A stretch of 64,000 nucleotides of DNA from Candidatus Bathyarchaeota archaeon B24. Lineage in GTDB: Archaea; Thermoproteota; CALKCG01; B24. The translations under genes were made by a program, and so were the position numbers. The notes beneath the pieces are model-generated. The model ran no database searches and had not been told where the DNA came from. It worked only from the letters and a program-made list of their open reading frames with translations. The DNA lies in assembly GCA_001593865.1 (NCBI GenBank), contig LUCB01000005.1:1-64000 (forward strand), given 5' to 3'. Shown here one piece after another: positions 38,147 to 48,187 of this stretch; the stretch's first letter is position 1; every line of letters begins with the position of its first letter.

Positions 38147-39073
38147 TCAGACCTGTGGTTTGAAGAATGGCTCACGGAGCTCTACGGCCTTCAAGAATAT
38201 CCTTTTAAGCTCCTCGTCTGAAGCCCCCCTGCGTAGGGCCGTTAGGATATCAACGTGGTTATCGCTTCTCAGCAAACACGGTTTTAGGTAGCCGTCTGAA
38301 GTAACCCTCATACGAGTACAGTTTGCGCAGAACTCTGTGTTATGCATGGGTTTAACCACCTCGACCTCTACCCCGTCAGGTAGCACATACCTGCGACGAC
38401 GGTGAAGCCGTCTAACATAGACCTTCGAAGCCCTACGTTCAAGCTCCCTCTCGATCCACGAGATATCCGCATGGAATCTCTTGAAGATATCGTCTGAGAC
38501 GTTGGACGTTTCCAGCTCTATCACCTGAAGTATCGCACCCACCTCGCCGGCGAAGTCGACCATGCTCCAGACCTCGTCTTCGTTGACCCCCTTCAAGACA
38601 ACCATGTTCAGCTTCACGGGGCTTAACCCGGCCTCGACGGCCGCCTCGACTCCGTCTAGAACTTTCCCTAGCCCGTCTAAACCGGTTATCTGTTTAAACA
38701 CCCTAGGCTTGAGAGAAGGTAGGCTAACGTTAACCCTCATCAAACCGGCCTCTCTGAGAGGCTCAGCCAGCTCCCTTAGGAGGTAGCCGTTCGTCGTCAT
38801 ACCCAGATCGTCCAGTGGACCAAGATTGTTTATAGCCGAAACCACGTCGACCACGTCTTCCCTCAGAAGCGGCTCTCCACCGGTTAGCTTAAACTTCCTG
38901 ATATCGAACCTGTAGGCTATTTCAGCTATCTTAGCTATCTCCTCTACGGTCATCTCCCCCCTAGGTGTACCTACCTCGCCCTCTCTATGGCAGAAGAAGC
39001 ATCTAAACATGCACCTTTGGGTTATCGATATCCTAAGCCTATCGACGACCCGTCCATACCTATCGGTAAGCAT
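38147..39073 (-). CDS. moaA: GTP 3',8-cyclase (molybdenum cofactor biosynthesis)
   Basis: RISITQRCMFRCFFCHREGE, FKLTGGEPLLR, NTEFCANCTRMRVTSDGYLKPCLL. Confidence 0.94.
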   Translation of the reverse strand: MLTDRYGRVVDRLRISITQRCMFRCFFCHREGEVGTPRGEMTVEEIAKIAEIAYRFDIRKFKLTGGEPLLREDVVDVVSAINNLGPLDDLGMTTNGYLLRELAEPLREAGLMRVNVSLPSLKPRVFKQITGLDGLGKVLDGVEAAVEAGLSPVKLNMVVLKGVNEDEVWSMVDFAGEVGAILQVIELETSNVSDDIFKRFHADISWIERELERRASKVYVRRLHRRRRYVLPDGVEVEVVKPMHNTEFCANCTRMRVTSDGYLKPCLLRSDNHVDILTALRRGASDEELKRIFLKAVELREPFFKPQV

Positions 39074-39196
39074 ATACGCTCAACTTCCCCACTAAACTAG
39101 CTAAACGCGGTAGTTTAAGAATAGCGGTTAGACGACGTCTAAACCCCGACGCGGGAGGGTTTAAAAGCCTGTTACCGTGTTTAAACCGGTGGAAAG

Positions 39197-40225
39197 GTGT
39201 CCGGCTTGGCGGGTAAGCTTCCTGTAAGGCTTCTGAGAAAATACGTCTTTAGCCGTGTCGGTTTAAGAGACCCAGACGTGATAGTCGGCCCATCCTACGG
39301 GGAGGATGCCTCGGTCATAAAGGTATGCGACGGTAAGGTTCTAGTCGTACACTCCGACCCTATAACAGGCGCTGAGAAGAGGCTTGGATGGCTTGCGGTG
39401 CATATACCGTGCAACGATATAGCAGTCCGTGGGGCTAAACCCAGGTGGCTATTGCCAACACTCCTGCTGCCGGAAAAAACGGGTGAGGATGTCTTAGACG
39501 AGATAACCGCTCAGATGGACGAGGCTGCCTCTGAGATAGGTGTGATGATAGTCGGAGGCCATACGGAGTACACCGTCGGCATAGACCGGCCGCTCGTAGC
39601 CGTAACGGCTATGGGTTTAACAGATGAAGACCGTTATGTGACGACGTCGGGTGCCGAACCGGGCGACCTCGTCGTGATGACCAAAACCGCAGCCGTCGAA
39701 GGTACAGCCATCCTAGCCTCAGACATGGCAGACCTACTATCGTCTAAGGGGGTTCCAGAAGATGTCTTAGCCGAAGCTAGGAGATACTCCGGTTTTATCA
39801 GCGTCGTAGAGGAGGCTCTGACCCTAGCCGAAGTCGGGGTGGACGCTATGCACGACCCCACAGAGGGAGGGCTTCTAGGCGGCTTAGCCGAGATGGCTTA
39901 CGCGTCAGGCGTATTGATAGAGGCGTGGGAGGATAAGATACCGGTCTCGACAGAGACGAGAACCATATGCGGTGCATTAGGTATAGACCCTCTGAAGCTC
40001 ATAAGCTCTGGCGTGGTCGTAGCCGCTATACGTGAGGATAAGGTTGAAGAGGCCTCCAGACGGTTGAAAAAGCTTGGCGGCCGTCTGACGGTGATAGGCA
40101 GGGTTGTCGAGGGAAAGGGGCTTAAACTCTACAGGTCTGATGGCCATGTGGAGTACGTCGGGGAGTTCGTAGAGGACGAGTTGTTCAAACTGCTCTCAAG
40201 GCTAAAGGCGGGTAGGAACCTTTAA
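39197..40225 (+). CDS. AIR synthase-related (ThiL/HypE-type) protein
   Basis: GPSYGEDASVIKV, CNDIAVRGAKPRWLLPTLLLPE, MHDPTEGGLLGGLAEMA. Confidence 0.87.
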   Translation: MSGLAGKLPVRLLRKYVFSRVGLRDPDVIVGPSYGEDASVIKVCDGKVLVVHSDPITGAEKRLGWLAVHIPCNDIAVRGAKPRWLLPTLLLPEKTGEDVLDEITAQMDEAASEIGVMIVGGHTEYTVGIDRPLVAVTAMGLTDEDRYVTTSGAEPGDLVVMTKTAAVEGTAILASDMADLLSSKGVPEDVLAEARRYSGFISVVEEALTLAEVGVDAMHDPTEGGLLGGLAEMAYASGVLIEAWEDKIPVSTETRTICGALGIDPLKLISSGVVVAAIREDKVEEASRRLKKLGGRLTVIGRVVEGKGLKLYRSDGHVEYVGEFVEDELFKLLSRLKAGRNL

Positions 40226-40248
40226 TTCACCCCTCTAAGCTTTACCAG

Positions 40249-41427
40249 TTGAAGATGGGGCTTTCTTGGAACGGTATCCTAGCCGCCTACGGGGAACTGG
40301 CTTTAAAGTCCAAGACCGTTAGGAGACGCTTCGTGAGGAAACTCATCTCCAACATAGAGACCGGGTTATCCAACATAGGTGTGAAAGCCCGCGTCGCCCA
40401 CAGATGGTCTCGGATACTCGTAGAGACCGAGGACGTGGAGCCGGCTCTTAAGGTTTTAAAAAGGGTTTTCGGCCTCGTCTATGTATCGCCCTACTGCTTC
40501 GTCAAGTTAGACCGTCTTGAGGAGTTCATAGCCGAGAACTCTGTCAGACTGGTCGAAGGAGCCGAAAGCTTCGCCGTCAGGGTTAGAAGAACCGGCCGCC
40601 ACGACTTCACGAGTATAGACCTCGAGAGACGTTTAGGCGCCATAGTGAAAGGCAAGACCGGCTTAAGGGTCTCGCTGGATAACCCGGATAGAACGGTTTT
40701 CGTCGAGGTCCATGACGATGAGTGCTACGTCTACACCGAGAAATTCGAAGCCCCTGGGGGGTTGCCGCTAGGCACAGCCGGTAAGGTTGTGGCCTTAGTC
40801 TCCACAGGTATCGATAGCCCCGTGGCTTCGTGGCTTATGATGAGACGTGGTTGCTCGGTAACGGTTTTACACGCCTGGATAAGCGGTATGGATACAGACC
40901 CCTGCGCTCGTAAATTCATCGACCTAGTCGAGGTTTTGAAGAGTTGGCACGTAGGCGTAGATATGCCTGTATATGTATACCGGCACGGCGACGCCTTAAA
41001 AGCCATCCGTGAAGCGGCTTCAAACTACACATGTATACTGTGTAAGAGGCTTATGGTCAGGGTAGCGGAGAAGCTTGCAGAGAGGATAGGGGCCAAAGCT
41101 ATCGTGACGGGGGAGAACCTCGCACAGGTGGCCTCCCAAACCCTAGAAAACCTATATGCAATAGATGCGGCGACCGAGATCCCTGTACTCAGACCGCTGA
41201 TAGGCTTCGACAAAGACGAAACGGTCGAGCTGGCTAAGAAACTAGGGACCTACGAGATAAGCGTAAGGATAGACCCCGGATGCTCGGCCAGGGACGTATG
41301 CTGGGGCAAGCCCCCCAAACCGGTCACAAAGGCTAAGCTCGAGAAGGTGCTGATGCTGGAAGAAACAATTCAAGCCGAGAGGCTCGTAGAGAAAGCTCTC
41401 GATACACTCGAGGAATTACGCGGATAG
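40249..41427 (+). CDS. ThiI-like tRNA sulfurtransferase
   Basis: Ferredoxin-like/THUMP N-terminus; ALVSTGIDSPVASWLMMRRG PP-loop; TCILCKRLMVRVAE; GENLAQVASQTLENL. Confidence 0.9.
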   Translation: MKMGLSWNGILAAYGELALKSKTVRRRFVRKLISNIETGLSNIGVKARVAHRWSRILVETEDVEPALKVLKRVFGLVYVSPYCFVKLDRLEEFIAENSVRLVEGAESFAVRVRRTGRHDFTSIDLERRLGAIVKGKTGLRVSLDNPDRTVFVEVHDDECYVYTEKFEAPGGLPLGTAGKVVALVSTGIDSPVASWLMMRRGCSVTVLHAWISGMDTDPCARKFIDLVEVLKSWHVGVDMPVYVYRHGDALKAIREAASNYTCILCKRLMVRVAEKLAERIGAKAIVTGENLAQVASQTLENLYAIDAATEIPVLRPLIGFDKDETVELAKKLGTYEISVRIDPGCSARDVCWGKPPKPVTKAKLEKVLMLEETIQAERLVEKALDTLEELRG

Positions 41428-41471
41428 GTATAGACATCACTAAGTTCATGATATATTAGGAATAAGGAGTC

Positions 41472-41858
41472 CTATGGTACTACGGTCAACCACGGTACTC
41501 TCCTAAAGTCTTCATCAAGTGAGACGATCGTATCTATTCCATAATATCTACATGTAATCGCTATTAAAGCGTCATTGGGAAGAAGGTTATAGTCTACAAT
41601 TACCTTAACTATTTCTTCGAGACTTATAGGCTCAACAGGTAGTAACGTCACGGCTTGGAAGAATTCCACTATGGGCTCTAAATTTAATCGCATTCCTGTT
41701 CTCAGAAGAGCTCTACGATATACGTGTAAGGTTTCGAGGAAAACTACTATGTTAGAGCAGAGACGTTCATAACCGTCAAGTAGGTTCACGACATCAGGTT
41801 TACCCTTAAGATACCATACCACAGCGTTGGTGTCAACGAATATACTCCCCCTTCTCAA
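41472..41858 (-). CDS. PIN-domain ribonuclease toxin (VapC-like)
   Basis: IFVDTNAVVWYLKG, LPNDALIAITCRYYGIDTIVSLDEDFRRV. Confidence 0.88.
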   Translation of the reverse strand: MRRGSIFVDTNAVVWYLKGKPDVVNLLDGYERLCSNIVVFLETLHVYRRALLRTGMRLNLEPIVEFFQAVTLLPVEPISLEEIVKVIVDYNLLPNDALIAITCRYYGIDTIVSLDEDFRRVPWLTVVP

Positions 41859-42051
41859 CTTCTCTTAGCGCCTCCTTCAAAACATCTTCTGAAATTTTAC
41901 TGTAGGCTCCCTTATGATCTTTCCAACATTTCCCTCTGCCTCTAGGCTTTTTCTCTATCCTAACCAGAACCCTCTCTCCTTCCTTTAAACCAAGCTCTCC
42001 TAAGGGTCTTAATACACCCTTCTCGTACACAGCTTCAACAATCCTAGACAT
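41833..42051 (-). CDS. AF2212-like (DUF104) antitoxin
   Basis: RIVEAVYEKGVLRPLGELGLKEGERVLVRIEK. Confidence 0.88.
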   Translation of the reverse strand: MSRIVEAVYEKGVLRPLGELGLKEGERVLVRIEKKPRGRGKCWKDHKGAYSKISEDVLKEALREVEKGEYIR

Positions 42052-42244
42052 AACATCACCTATCAGAGATTGTAGATGTGTATCATATAAGCATATGGCC
42101 GTATCACCCCTCTTTAGTCAACGATCTATCAACCTAAAGTTTTCTCATACTGGTTAAAGCAAAATAGGGTTCTATAAGAGGGTTATCGACGCTTATGATT
42201 ACGATACATTTAAAGTTGAGCTCCGGTATAGAGCCGTTTTCGAG

Positions 42245-42964
42245 ATGGGTATCGGGGTGAAGGCGGTTTTCTTCGACGCTGGTGGTACGCTTGTAGATTC
42301 TAGGGTAGGTCTGCCGCTGAGGGCTAAGTTTCTCGCCGAGAGGCTTAGAAGCCTAGGCTACGACTACGGTGAGACGGAGGTTCTCAAAGCTTTGAGGGAG
42401 GTCGGCGAGTATGTACGAAGCCTAGGAACGGATATAGAGTATAGCCGCAGATACCTACTGACGCTTATGCTGTTGAAGCTTGGGCTCAGAGGCTGTATCT
42501 ATAGGATCCTGGAGCCCCTGTACGAGGCTTACAAAGAAGCGGTTTTAGCCGATGTCTACATTTATGAGGATTCGGTCTCCGTCCTTGAAACCCTTAAGCG
42601 GAGAGGCTTTCTTCTAGGATTGATTTCTAACACTACTGACTATGAATCGCTTAGAGATATCTTGAAGAAGTTTGGTATGTTCGAGCTTTTCGACTCCATA
42701 GCGGCGTCTGCCCTCACGTTGTGGAGGAAACCTAGGCGAGAGATATTCATGTATGCCTTGAGCCAAGTAGACGTCGAACCGCGTGAAGCCGTGCATATAG
42801 GTGATAGCCTAAAAAACGATGTGGCTGGGGCTAAAAGCGTCGGCATGTATGCGGTGTGGAAGGTTAGGAATAAGCAGAGCCTCGATTCGATGCAGGCACC
42901 GGTTAAACCAGACTTCGTCGTGGAGAAGCTCAGCGAGGTCTTAGACTTTGTGGAGCTTGTTTAA
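42245..42964 (+). CDS. HAD family hydrolase
   Basis: VFFDAGGTLVDSRVG, GLISNTTD, WRKPRREIF, HIGDSLKNDVAGAKSVGM. Confidence 0.92.
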   Translation: MGIGVKAVFFDAGGTLVDSRVGLPLRAKFLAERLRSLGYDYGETEVLKALREVGEYVRSLGTDIEYSRRYLLTLMLLKLGLRGCIYRILEPLYEAYKEAVLADVYIYEDSVSVLETLKRRGFLLGLISNTTDYESLRDILKKFGMFELFDSIAASALTLWRKPRREIFMYALSQVDVEPREAVHIGDSLKNDVAGAKSVGMYAVWKVRNKQSLDSMQAPVKPDFVVEKLSEVLDFVELV

Positions 42965-43012
42965 TGCCGTGGGTTAAACTTAACCGCGTCGTCGACTTAA
43001 GGTTTAACGGGC

Positions 43013-44752
43013 ATGACTCGGTTTGAAGAGCTTGTCGAAGCCGCCCTAGGTAAGAGACCGCTCAGCATCTTGTTCAAGGACGTTAACCTGGTCAACGTAT
43101 ACACAGGCGAGGTTTACAGGGCGGACGTGGGGGTTTTAGGTGATAGGGTGGCTTATGTCGGCGACCATAGCGGTCTAAAGGCTTCTGAAGTCGTCGATGG
43201 AAGTGGAAGATATCTGATACCTGGGCTTATAGATTCACATCTCCACATCGAGAGCAGCATGGTTACACCATGCCGGTTCGCAGAAGCCGTCCTACCCCGG
43301 GGTGTCACCACGGCTGTAGCAGACCCGCATGAGATAGCTAACGTGCTCGGCGTAAGAGGAGTCAAGGCTATGGTCGAGAACTCCAAGGGTCTACCGCTTA
43401 AACTATACTTCTGGGCTCCGACATGTGTCCCTCCTTTACCCGGCTTCGAGACGTCGGGGGCCGAGATAAGGGCTGAAGACGTCGCTGAGATGCTCGGCTG
43501 GGAAGGGGTCATAGGGTTGGGTGAGGTCATGGACTACCACGGCGTGTTGAACCTAGACCCGAGGATCGTGGACATAGTGAATGTAGGTCGGTCTTCAAGA
43601 GTTCTCATCGACGGACATGCCCCCATGCTCAGGGGTAGGATGCTTAACGCATATGTATCGTCTGGGGTCGAGGCTGATCATGAAAACTTCGGCTTGGAAG
43701 AGGTCGTCGAGAAGGCGAGGCTGGGTCTATGGGTGGAGGTCCGTAGAAACCTTGCTGGGTCTAGAGAGTTCATAGAGACGCTCGCGAAGTCTGGGGTTTT
43801 ATCAAGGCTTATACTAACCACAGACGATACCTCACCAGATTTGCTTGTGGAGAAGGGTCACCTAGACGAACTGGTCAGATCTGCCATTGCCAATGGACTA
43901 GACCCTATCGAAGCCGTGCGGTCGGCTACTCTGAGACCTGCACAGCGACTAAGATTATACGACCGTGGTGGTTTAGCTCCAGGCAAACTGGCCGACATGA
44001 TCCTCCTTAAAAGTCTAGAGAGATTCGAGGTCGATAGGGTTTACTCAGACGGTAGATTGGTGGCTAAGGAAGGTAGATTAGTCGCCGAGGTTCCTATAAG
44101 GAGTTTTCCGGATTGGGCTAAACGAACCGTTAAAGCACCCTCTCTGAGGGCTGAGGACTTCAGGGTTAAGGCTCCTATACCTGATGGATGGGTTTATGTG
44201 AACGTGATAGTCGTTAGAGGGTTTGAAACCTTCCTAGCCGAAGCTAGGCTTCCGGTCGAGAATGGCTTCATAAAATCTTCTGAATACGTCTTGGCCGCTG
44301 TCATCGAGAGACACGGTAGAGGCGGGGGTTTTGCTAAGGCTTTCATCGACGGTCTAGGTATGGAAAAGGGTGCCGTGGCGTCGACCGTAGCCCACGATAC
44401 GCATAACATCGTGGTCCTGGGTAAGTCTATGTCTGATATGGCGCTGGCTTATGAGACCCTACGGAGAACCCAGGGTGGCTATGTGGCGGTCTTAGAAGGT
44501 AGGGTTTTAGCCCTATTGAGGCTTCCGGTCGCGGGTCTTATGAGCGAAGAACCTGTCGAAGAGGTCTCTGAGAAGTTTAAAGCCTTCAGAAAAGCCGAGA
44601 AGACGCTTGGGCTATCTGAGGAAACACCTATACCTCTGATCAGCCTTCTGACACTTCCGGTCATACCGCACGTCAGAGTCACGGACAAGGGATTATTCGA
44701 CGTGGATAAGGGGTCGTTTATACCGCTCGTTAAAAGGTTTGAGAAGCGCTGA
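43013..44752 (+). CDS. ade: Adenine deaminase
   Basis: YLIPGLIDSHLHIESSMVTPCRFAEAVLPRGVTTAVADPHEIANV and VASTVAHDTHNIVVLG. Confidence 0.94.
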   Translation: MTRFEELVEAALGKRPLSILFKDVNLVNVYTGEVYRADVGVLGDRVAYVGDHSGLKASEVVDGSGRYLIPGLIDSHLHIESSMVTPCRFAEAVLPRGVTTAVADPHEIANVLGVRGVKAMVENSKGLPLKLYFWAPTCVPPLPGFETSGAEIRAEDVAEMLGWEGVIGLGEVMDYHGVLNLDPRIVDIVNVGRSSRVLIDGHAPMLRGRMLNAYVSSGVEADHENFGLEEVVEKARLGLWVEVRRNLAGSREFIETLAKSGVLSRLILTTDDTSPDLLVEKGHLDELVRSAIANGLDPIEAVRSATLRPAQRLRLYDRGGLAPGKLADMILLKSLERFEVDRVYSDGRLVAKEGRLVAEVPIRSFPDWAKRTVKAPSLRAEDFRVKAPIPDGWVYVNVIVVRGFETFLAEARLPVENGFIKSSEYVLAAVIERHGRGGGFAKAFIDGLGMEKGAVASTVAHDTHNIVVLGKSMSDMALAYETLRRTQGGYVAVLEGRVLALLRLPVAGLMSEEPVEEVSEKFKAFRKAEKTLGLSEETPIPLISLLTLPVIPHVRVTDKGLFDVDKGSFIPLVKRFEKR

Positions 44753-44794
44753 AAGAATAAGTCTTGGAACCTGCTCTGAGTATTCTTGGACCAA

Positions 44795-44835
44795 AATTTT
44801 ATACATCATATGTGTTAACCCTTGTCCGGGAGGTG
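44795..44835 (+). promoter_or_regulatory. mch promoter (TATA AATTTTATAC) and Shine-Dalgarno GGGAGGTG
   Basis: TATA at about 44795-44804; SD at 44828-44835; ATG at 44841. Confidence 0.6.
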
Positions 44836-44840
44836 TTTCC

Positions 44841-45794
44841 ATGTTCAGTGTGAACCAAGGTGCGTTTAAGATAGTCGAGGAGCTTATGTCCAATCCAGAA
44901 TACTACGGTGTCAAGGTGGAGAAGGTCGAAGGCGGAGGTACTATAATAGACGCCGGTGTCAAAGTACGTGGAGGCTACGAAGCCGGCCTGAGGATAACAG
45001 AAATCTGTATGGGAGGCCTAGGTAAGGCTTATCTAACCGTCAGACGATACGAGGACCTTCTTCTACCTACGGTGGTCGTATACAGCGACGAGCCTTGCAT
45101 AGCCACTTTAGGCGCCCAGTTCGCAGGCTGGAGGATAAAGGTCGGAGACTTCTTCGCGCTGGGCTCTGGGCCTGCCAGGGCGTTGTCTCAGCAGCCTAAG
45201 GAGCTTTATGCTAAGATCGGCTACAAAGACGAGTCTGACGTAGCGGTCATAGTGTTCGAGACTGATAAGTATCCCTCAGCCGACGTGTTCAAGTATGTAG
45301 CTGACAAATGCGGCGTCGAGCCTAGCAACGTCTACGCGGTTATAACGCCGACCTCAAGCATAGCCGGTTCAACCCAGATATCAGGCCGCATAGTCGAGAC
45401 CGGCATCCACAAGCTCACAGAGCTAGGGTTCGACCCCAAGAAGGTCGTCTACGGAGCAGGCTCCGCACCTATAGCCCCCATACACCCCAAGTTCACCCGG
45501 GCCATGGGTAGGACGAACGACGTGATAATAGCGTGCGGAGAGGTTTACCTCACCGTCGACTACGACGGGGAAGACCTGGAAGAGTACGTGAAAAAGGCGC
45601 CGTCGTCTGAGTCTAAGATGTACGGTAAACCGTTCTTCCAGATATTCAAAGAGGCCGGGTATGACTTCTATAAGATCGACCCCGGCATATTCAGCCCAGC
45701 CCAGATAACGGTCAACAATTTGAGAGACGGTAAAGTATACACGGCTGGAAAGGTCGATGTACTGCTCCTCAAGAAGTCGCTAGGCCTGGGTTAA
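44841..45794 (+). CDS. mch: Methenyltetrahydromethanopterin cyclohydrolase
   Basis: TIIDAGVKVRGGYEAGLRITEICMGGLGKAYL, GSGPARAL and RIVETGIHKLTELGFDPKKVVYGAGSAPIAPIHPKF; ATG at 44841 preferred over the ORF-track start at 44739. Confidence 0.95.
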   Translation: MFSVNQGAFKIVEELMSNPEYYGVKVEKVEGGGTIIDAGVKVRGGYEAGLRITEICMGGLGKAYLTVRRYEDLLLPTVVVYSDEPCIATLGAQFAGWRIKVGDFFALGSGPARALSQQPKELYAKIGYKDESDVAVIVFETDKYPSADVFKYVADKCGVEPSNVYAVITPTSSIAGSTQISGRIVETGIHKLTELGFDPKKVVYGAGSAPIAPIHPKFTRAMGRTNDVIIACGEVYLTVDYDGEDLEEYVKKAPSSESKMYGKPFFQIFKEAGYDFYKIDPGIFSPAQITVNNLRDGKVYTAGKVDVLLLKKSLGLG

Positions 45795-45843
45795 CCCTCC
45801 TTCTTTTCATACATTTCCGAAAACCTACCGTGGGCGAGTTCGC

Positions 45844-46827
45844 TCAATAACATAGCAACACGCCAAGAACTCTTTCTTTATGCTCCATCAAGAGCCTATA
45901 GGCATCTGGGGCATTCTCGACCGGTAGTTTGAGGCTTATGTAGTCTCTAACCCTCAGTCTCCCATCGGCCATGAGCTTCAGCACGAGCCTCTTATCGTCT
46001 ATATCTGTCCAGTAGTGTGGTAGGGACTCATGGCTCGGCCTGACGTTCGTGTGAGCGCCTATGATGACCAGCCCCCTCCTGTGGACAGGCATGTAGAAGT
46101 TCACGGTCGATACGCCTCTGGGGCTTCCGAGGATGACTACTCTCCCGAGCCTCCCGGCCATGTCGAGAGCCATAGGTATGGCTTCGGGGTTTCCCGTCGC
46201 CTCTATGACCACGTCGGCCCCCTTCCCATCGGTCAAACGTCTAACCTCTTCGACCGCGTCGACCTTAGAGGGGTTTACCACGTGGTCTGCACCGTGTTTA
46301 GCCGAGACTTCAAGCCTCCAGTCCACAAGGTCTACCGCTATCACGGGAAACCCGCCGCTAAGCCTCGCTAGTTGAACGGCGAGCTGACCTATAAGACCTT
46401 GACCCACCACCACTACGGAGTTTCCGAGCTCTATAAACCCCTTCCTAACGCCTTGGAGAGCTATCGAAGCTAGGTTGAAGAAAGAAGCCTCCTCAGCTGA
46501 GAGACCCTCCGGGACTTTGAGAACGCTGCTACTCTGAGCTAGAACATAGCTGCTATGCGGCGCCGACGAGACCACAAGCTCTCCCGGCTTAAACCCCTCG
46601 GCTTTTTCACCGACCTCCTCGACCACGCCGACGTTCGAATAGCCCGGATACTGCGGAAACCTCTTAGGCGTATTTGGCAGCGCCATCAGGAAAGCCGTCT
46701 CGGTCCCCGGGCTTATGAGGCTACAAACGGTTTTAATCAACAGCTGGCCTGCGTTTGGCTTAGAGACGTCGAACTCTTCGACATCTACGACCCCCCTGCT
46801 CCTAAAGACGACCCTCCTACCCTTCAA
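45844..46827 (-). CDS. Zinc-type medium-chain dehydrogenase
   Basis: VVVVGQGLIGQLAVQLARLSGGFPVIAVDLVDWRLEVSAKHGADHVVN. Confidence 0.9.
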   Translation of the reverse strand: MKGRRVVFRSRGVVDVEEFDVSKPNAGQLLIKTVCSLISPGTETAFLMALPNTPKRFPQYPGYSNVGVVEEVGEKAEGFKPGELVVSSAPHSSYVLAQSSSVLKVPEGLSAEEASFFNLASIALQGVRKGFIELGNSVVVVGQGLIGQLAVQLARLSGGFPVIAVDLVDWRLEVSAKHGADHVVNPSKVDAVEEVRRLTDGKGADVVIEATGNPEAIPMALDMAGRLGRVVILGSPRGVSTVNFYMPVHRRGLVIIGAHTNVRPSHESLPHYWTDIDDKRLVLKLMADGRLRVRDYISLKLPVENAPDAYRLLMEHKERVLGVLLCY

Positions 46828-46888
46828 ACCGATGCACCTGTCCCAAAGTATCTGGGAAGCGTGTTTAAAGCTTTCACCGATATCTCCC

Positions 46889-48187
46889 TTAAGCCTCTGC
46901 GTATCTTCTTAGAACGGTTCTATAGGCGAGTATACCCAGTAGGTATACGACCGTCGTCGCCGCCAAGACCTTAAACGTATCCAGTAACACCTCCGCCAGC
47001 CCGGCTTCGAAAACCATTATCGACCTCATAGCGTCTATAGCCCACGTAGCCGGGAATACGTCTCCTAGAAACCTCATCCATTCAGGCATCCAACTCTTAG
47101 GGAACCATATCCCAGCCGTGAAAGACAGCATCATACCGAGCACTGTGCTCAAACCAGACGCCCCCCTAGCGGTCTTGGTCACGAGCGATAGAAGCATACC
47201 GAACCCGATCATGAGAAGAGAGCCCAGCACGAGGAGTAGGGGGACGAGCCAGTGTTCCGGTTTCAAGGGGTTCCACAGGATCTTCGCACCGCACCCGAAT
47301 ATACCCACTATCACGGAAAGCCCGGTCGTGAGGCCTAGGGTGAGAACCCCGGCTAGGGTCTTGCCTATGAGCATGTCGGTCGAAGTGGCGGGGGAGGCGA
47401 GGAGCCTCTTAAGGGTTCCACGCTCCTTCTCGCCTACAGCCATCAAGCTTCCTATGTTCAAGCCTGTATATAGTATGCTCATGCCAGCCGCGCCTAGTGT
47501 ATACCAGCCTATGACCGTGCTCCTAGTCATAAGGGTCTCAGGCTTCACATCTACGAAGGTCGCGTTTATCGGCTCCACCAGCCCGGTCATCCAAACCTCT
47601 AGGAATTCCACCAGTGTCTCGTTGAACCCAGGTATCGTAAGGTTTTCAGGCATATACTGGGAGCCGTACCTCCTCATGTAATAGATCGTCTCGTTCACCT
47701 TCCTATAGGCTATCTCCCTACTCATACCTTCTATAAACCCCCTGAGTATCGCCTCGTTTATCTGGGCGGACTGAAGGTCGCTAGCCCCAACGTATATCCT
47801 AAGCGTAGCTTGCCCCATCATGAGATTCGCACCGAAGCCTCTGGGTATGAGAAACCCTCCGTCGAGCCTTCCACCCTTCAGGTCGTCTACCATGGTAGAC
47901 TCGTTTTCGTACTCAACTACGTCGAAGAGTTTAACTCCCTTATACTCCACCTCGTCGAGGATCTGTACGAAATACGAGCCGTTGAAGGGTGCCGTCGATC
48001 TATTATCGTAGTTCACGACCCCTATCTTCAACGTCTTAGGTTGGTCCACAGAGGGAGGTATGAAGATGTAGCCGGTCATCAATACTAGGATCATGGGCCA
48101 GAAAACGATCCAGAAGAGCTGCTCCCTGCTTCTTAACGTGGTCTTTAGCTCTTTGACCGCAAACGCCTTGATAGCGCTCCACCTCAT
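46889..48187 (-). CDS. ABC-2 type permease
   Basis: N-terminal TM plus large extracytoplasmic loop plus five C-terminal TMs; MAVGEKERGTLKRLLASPATSTDMLIGKTLAG. Confidence 0.9.
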   Translation of the reverse strand: MRWSAIKAFAVKELKTTLRSREQLFWIVFWPMILVLMTGYIFIPPSVDQPKTLKIGVVNYDNRSTAPFNGSYFVQILDEVEYKGVKLFDVVEYENESTMVDDLKGGRLDGGFLIPRGFGANLMMGQATLRIYVGASDLQSAQINEAILRGFIEGMSREIAYRKVNETIYYMRRYGSQYMPENLTIPGFNETLVEFLEVWMTGLVEPINATFVDVKPETLMTRSTVIGWYTLGAAGMSILYTGLNIGSLMAVGEKERGTLKRLLASPATSTDMLIGKTLAGVLTLGLTTGLSVIVGIFGCGAKILWNPLKPEHWLVPLLLVLGSLLMIGFGMLLSLVTKTARGASGLSTVLGMMLSFTAGIWFPKSWMPEWMRFLGDVFPATWAIDAMRSIMVFEAGLAEVLLDTFKVLAATTVVYLLGILAYRTVLRRYAEA

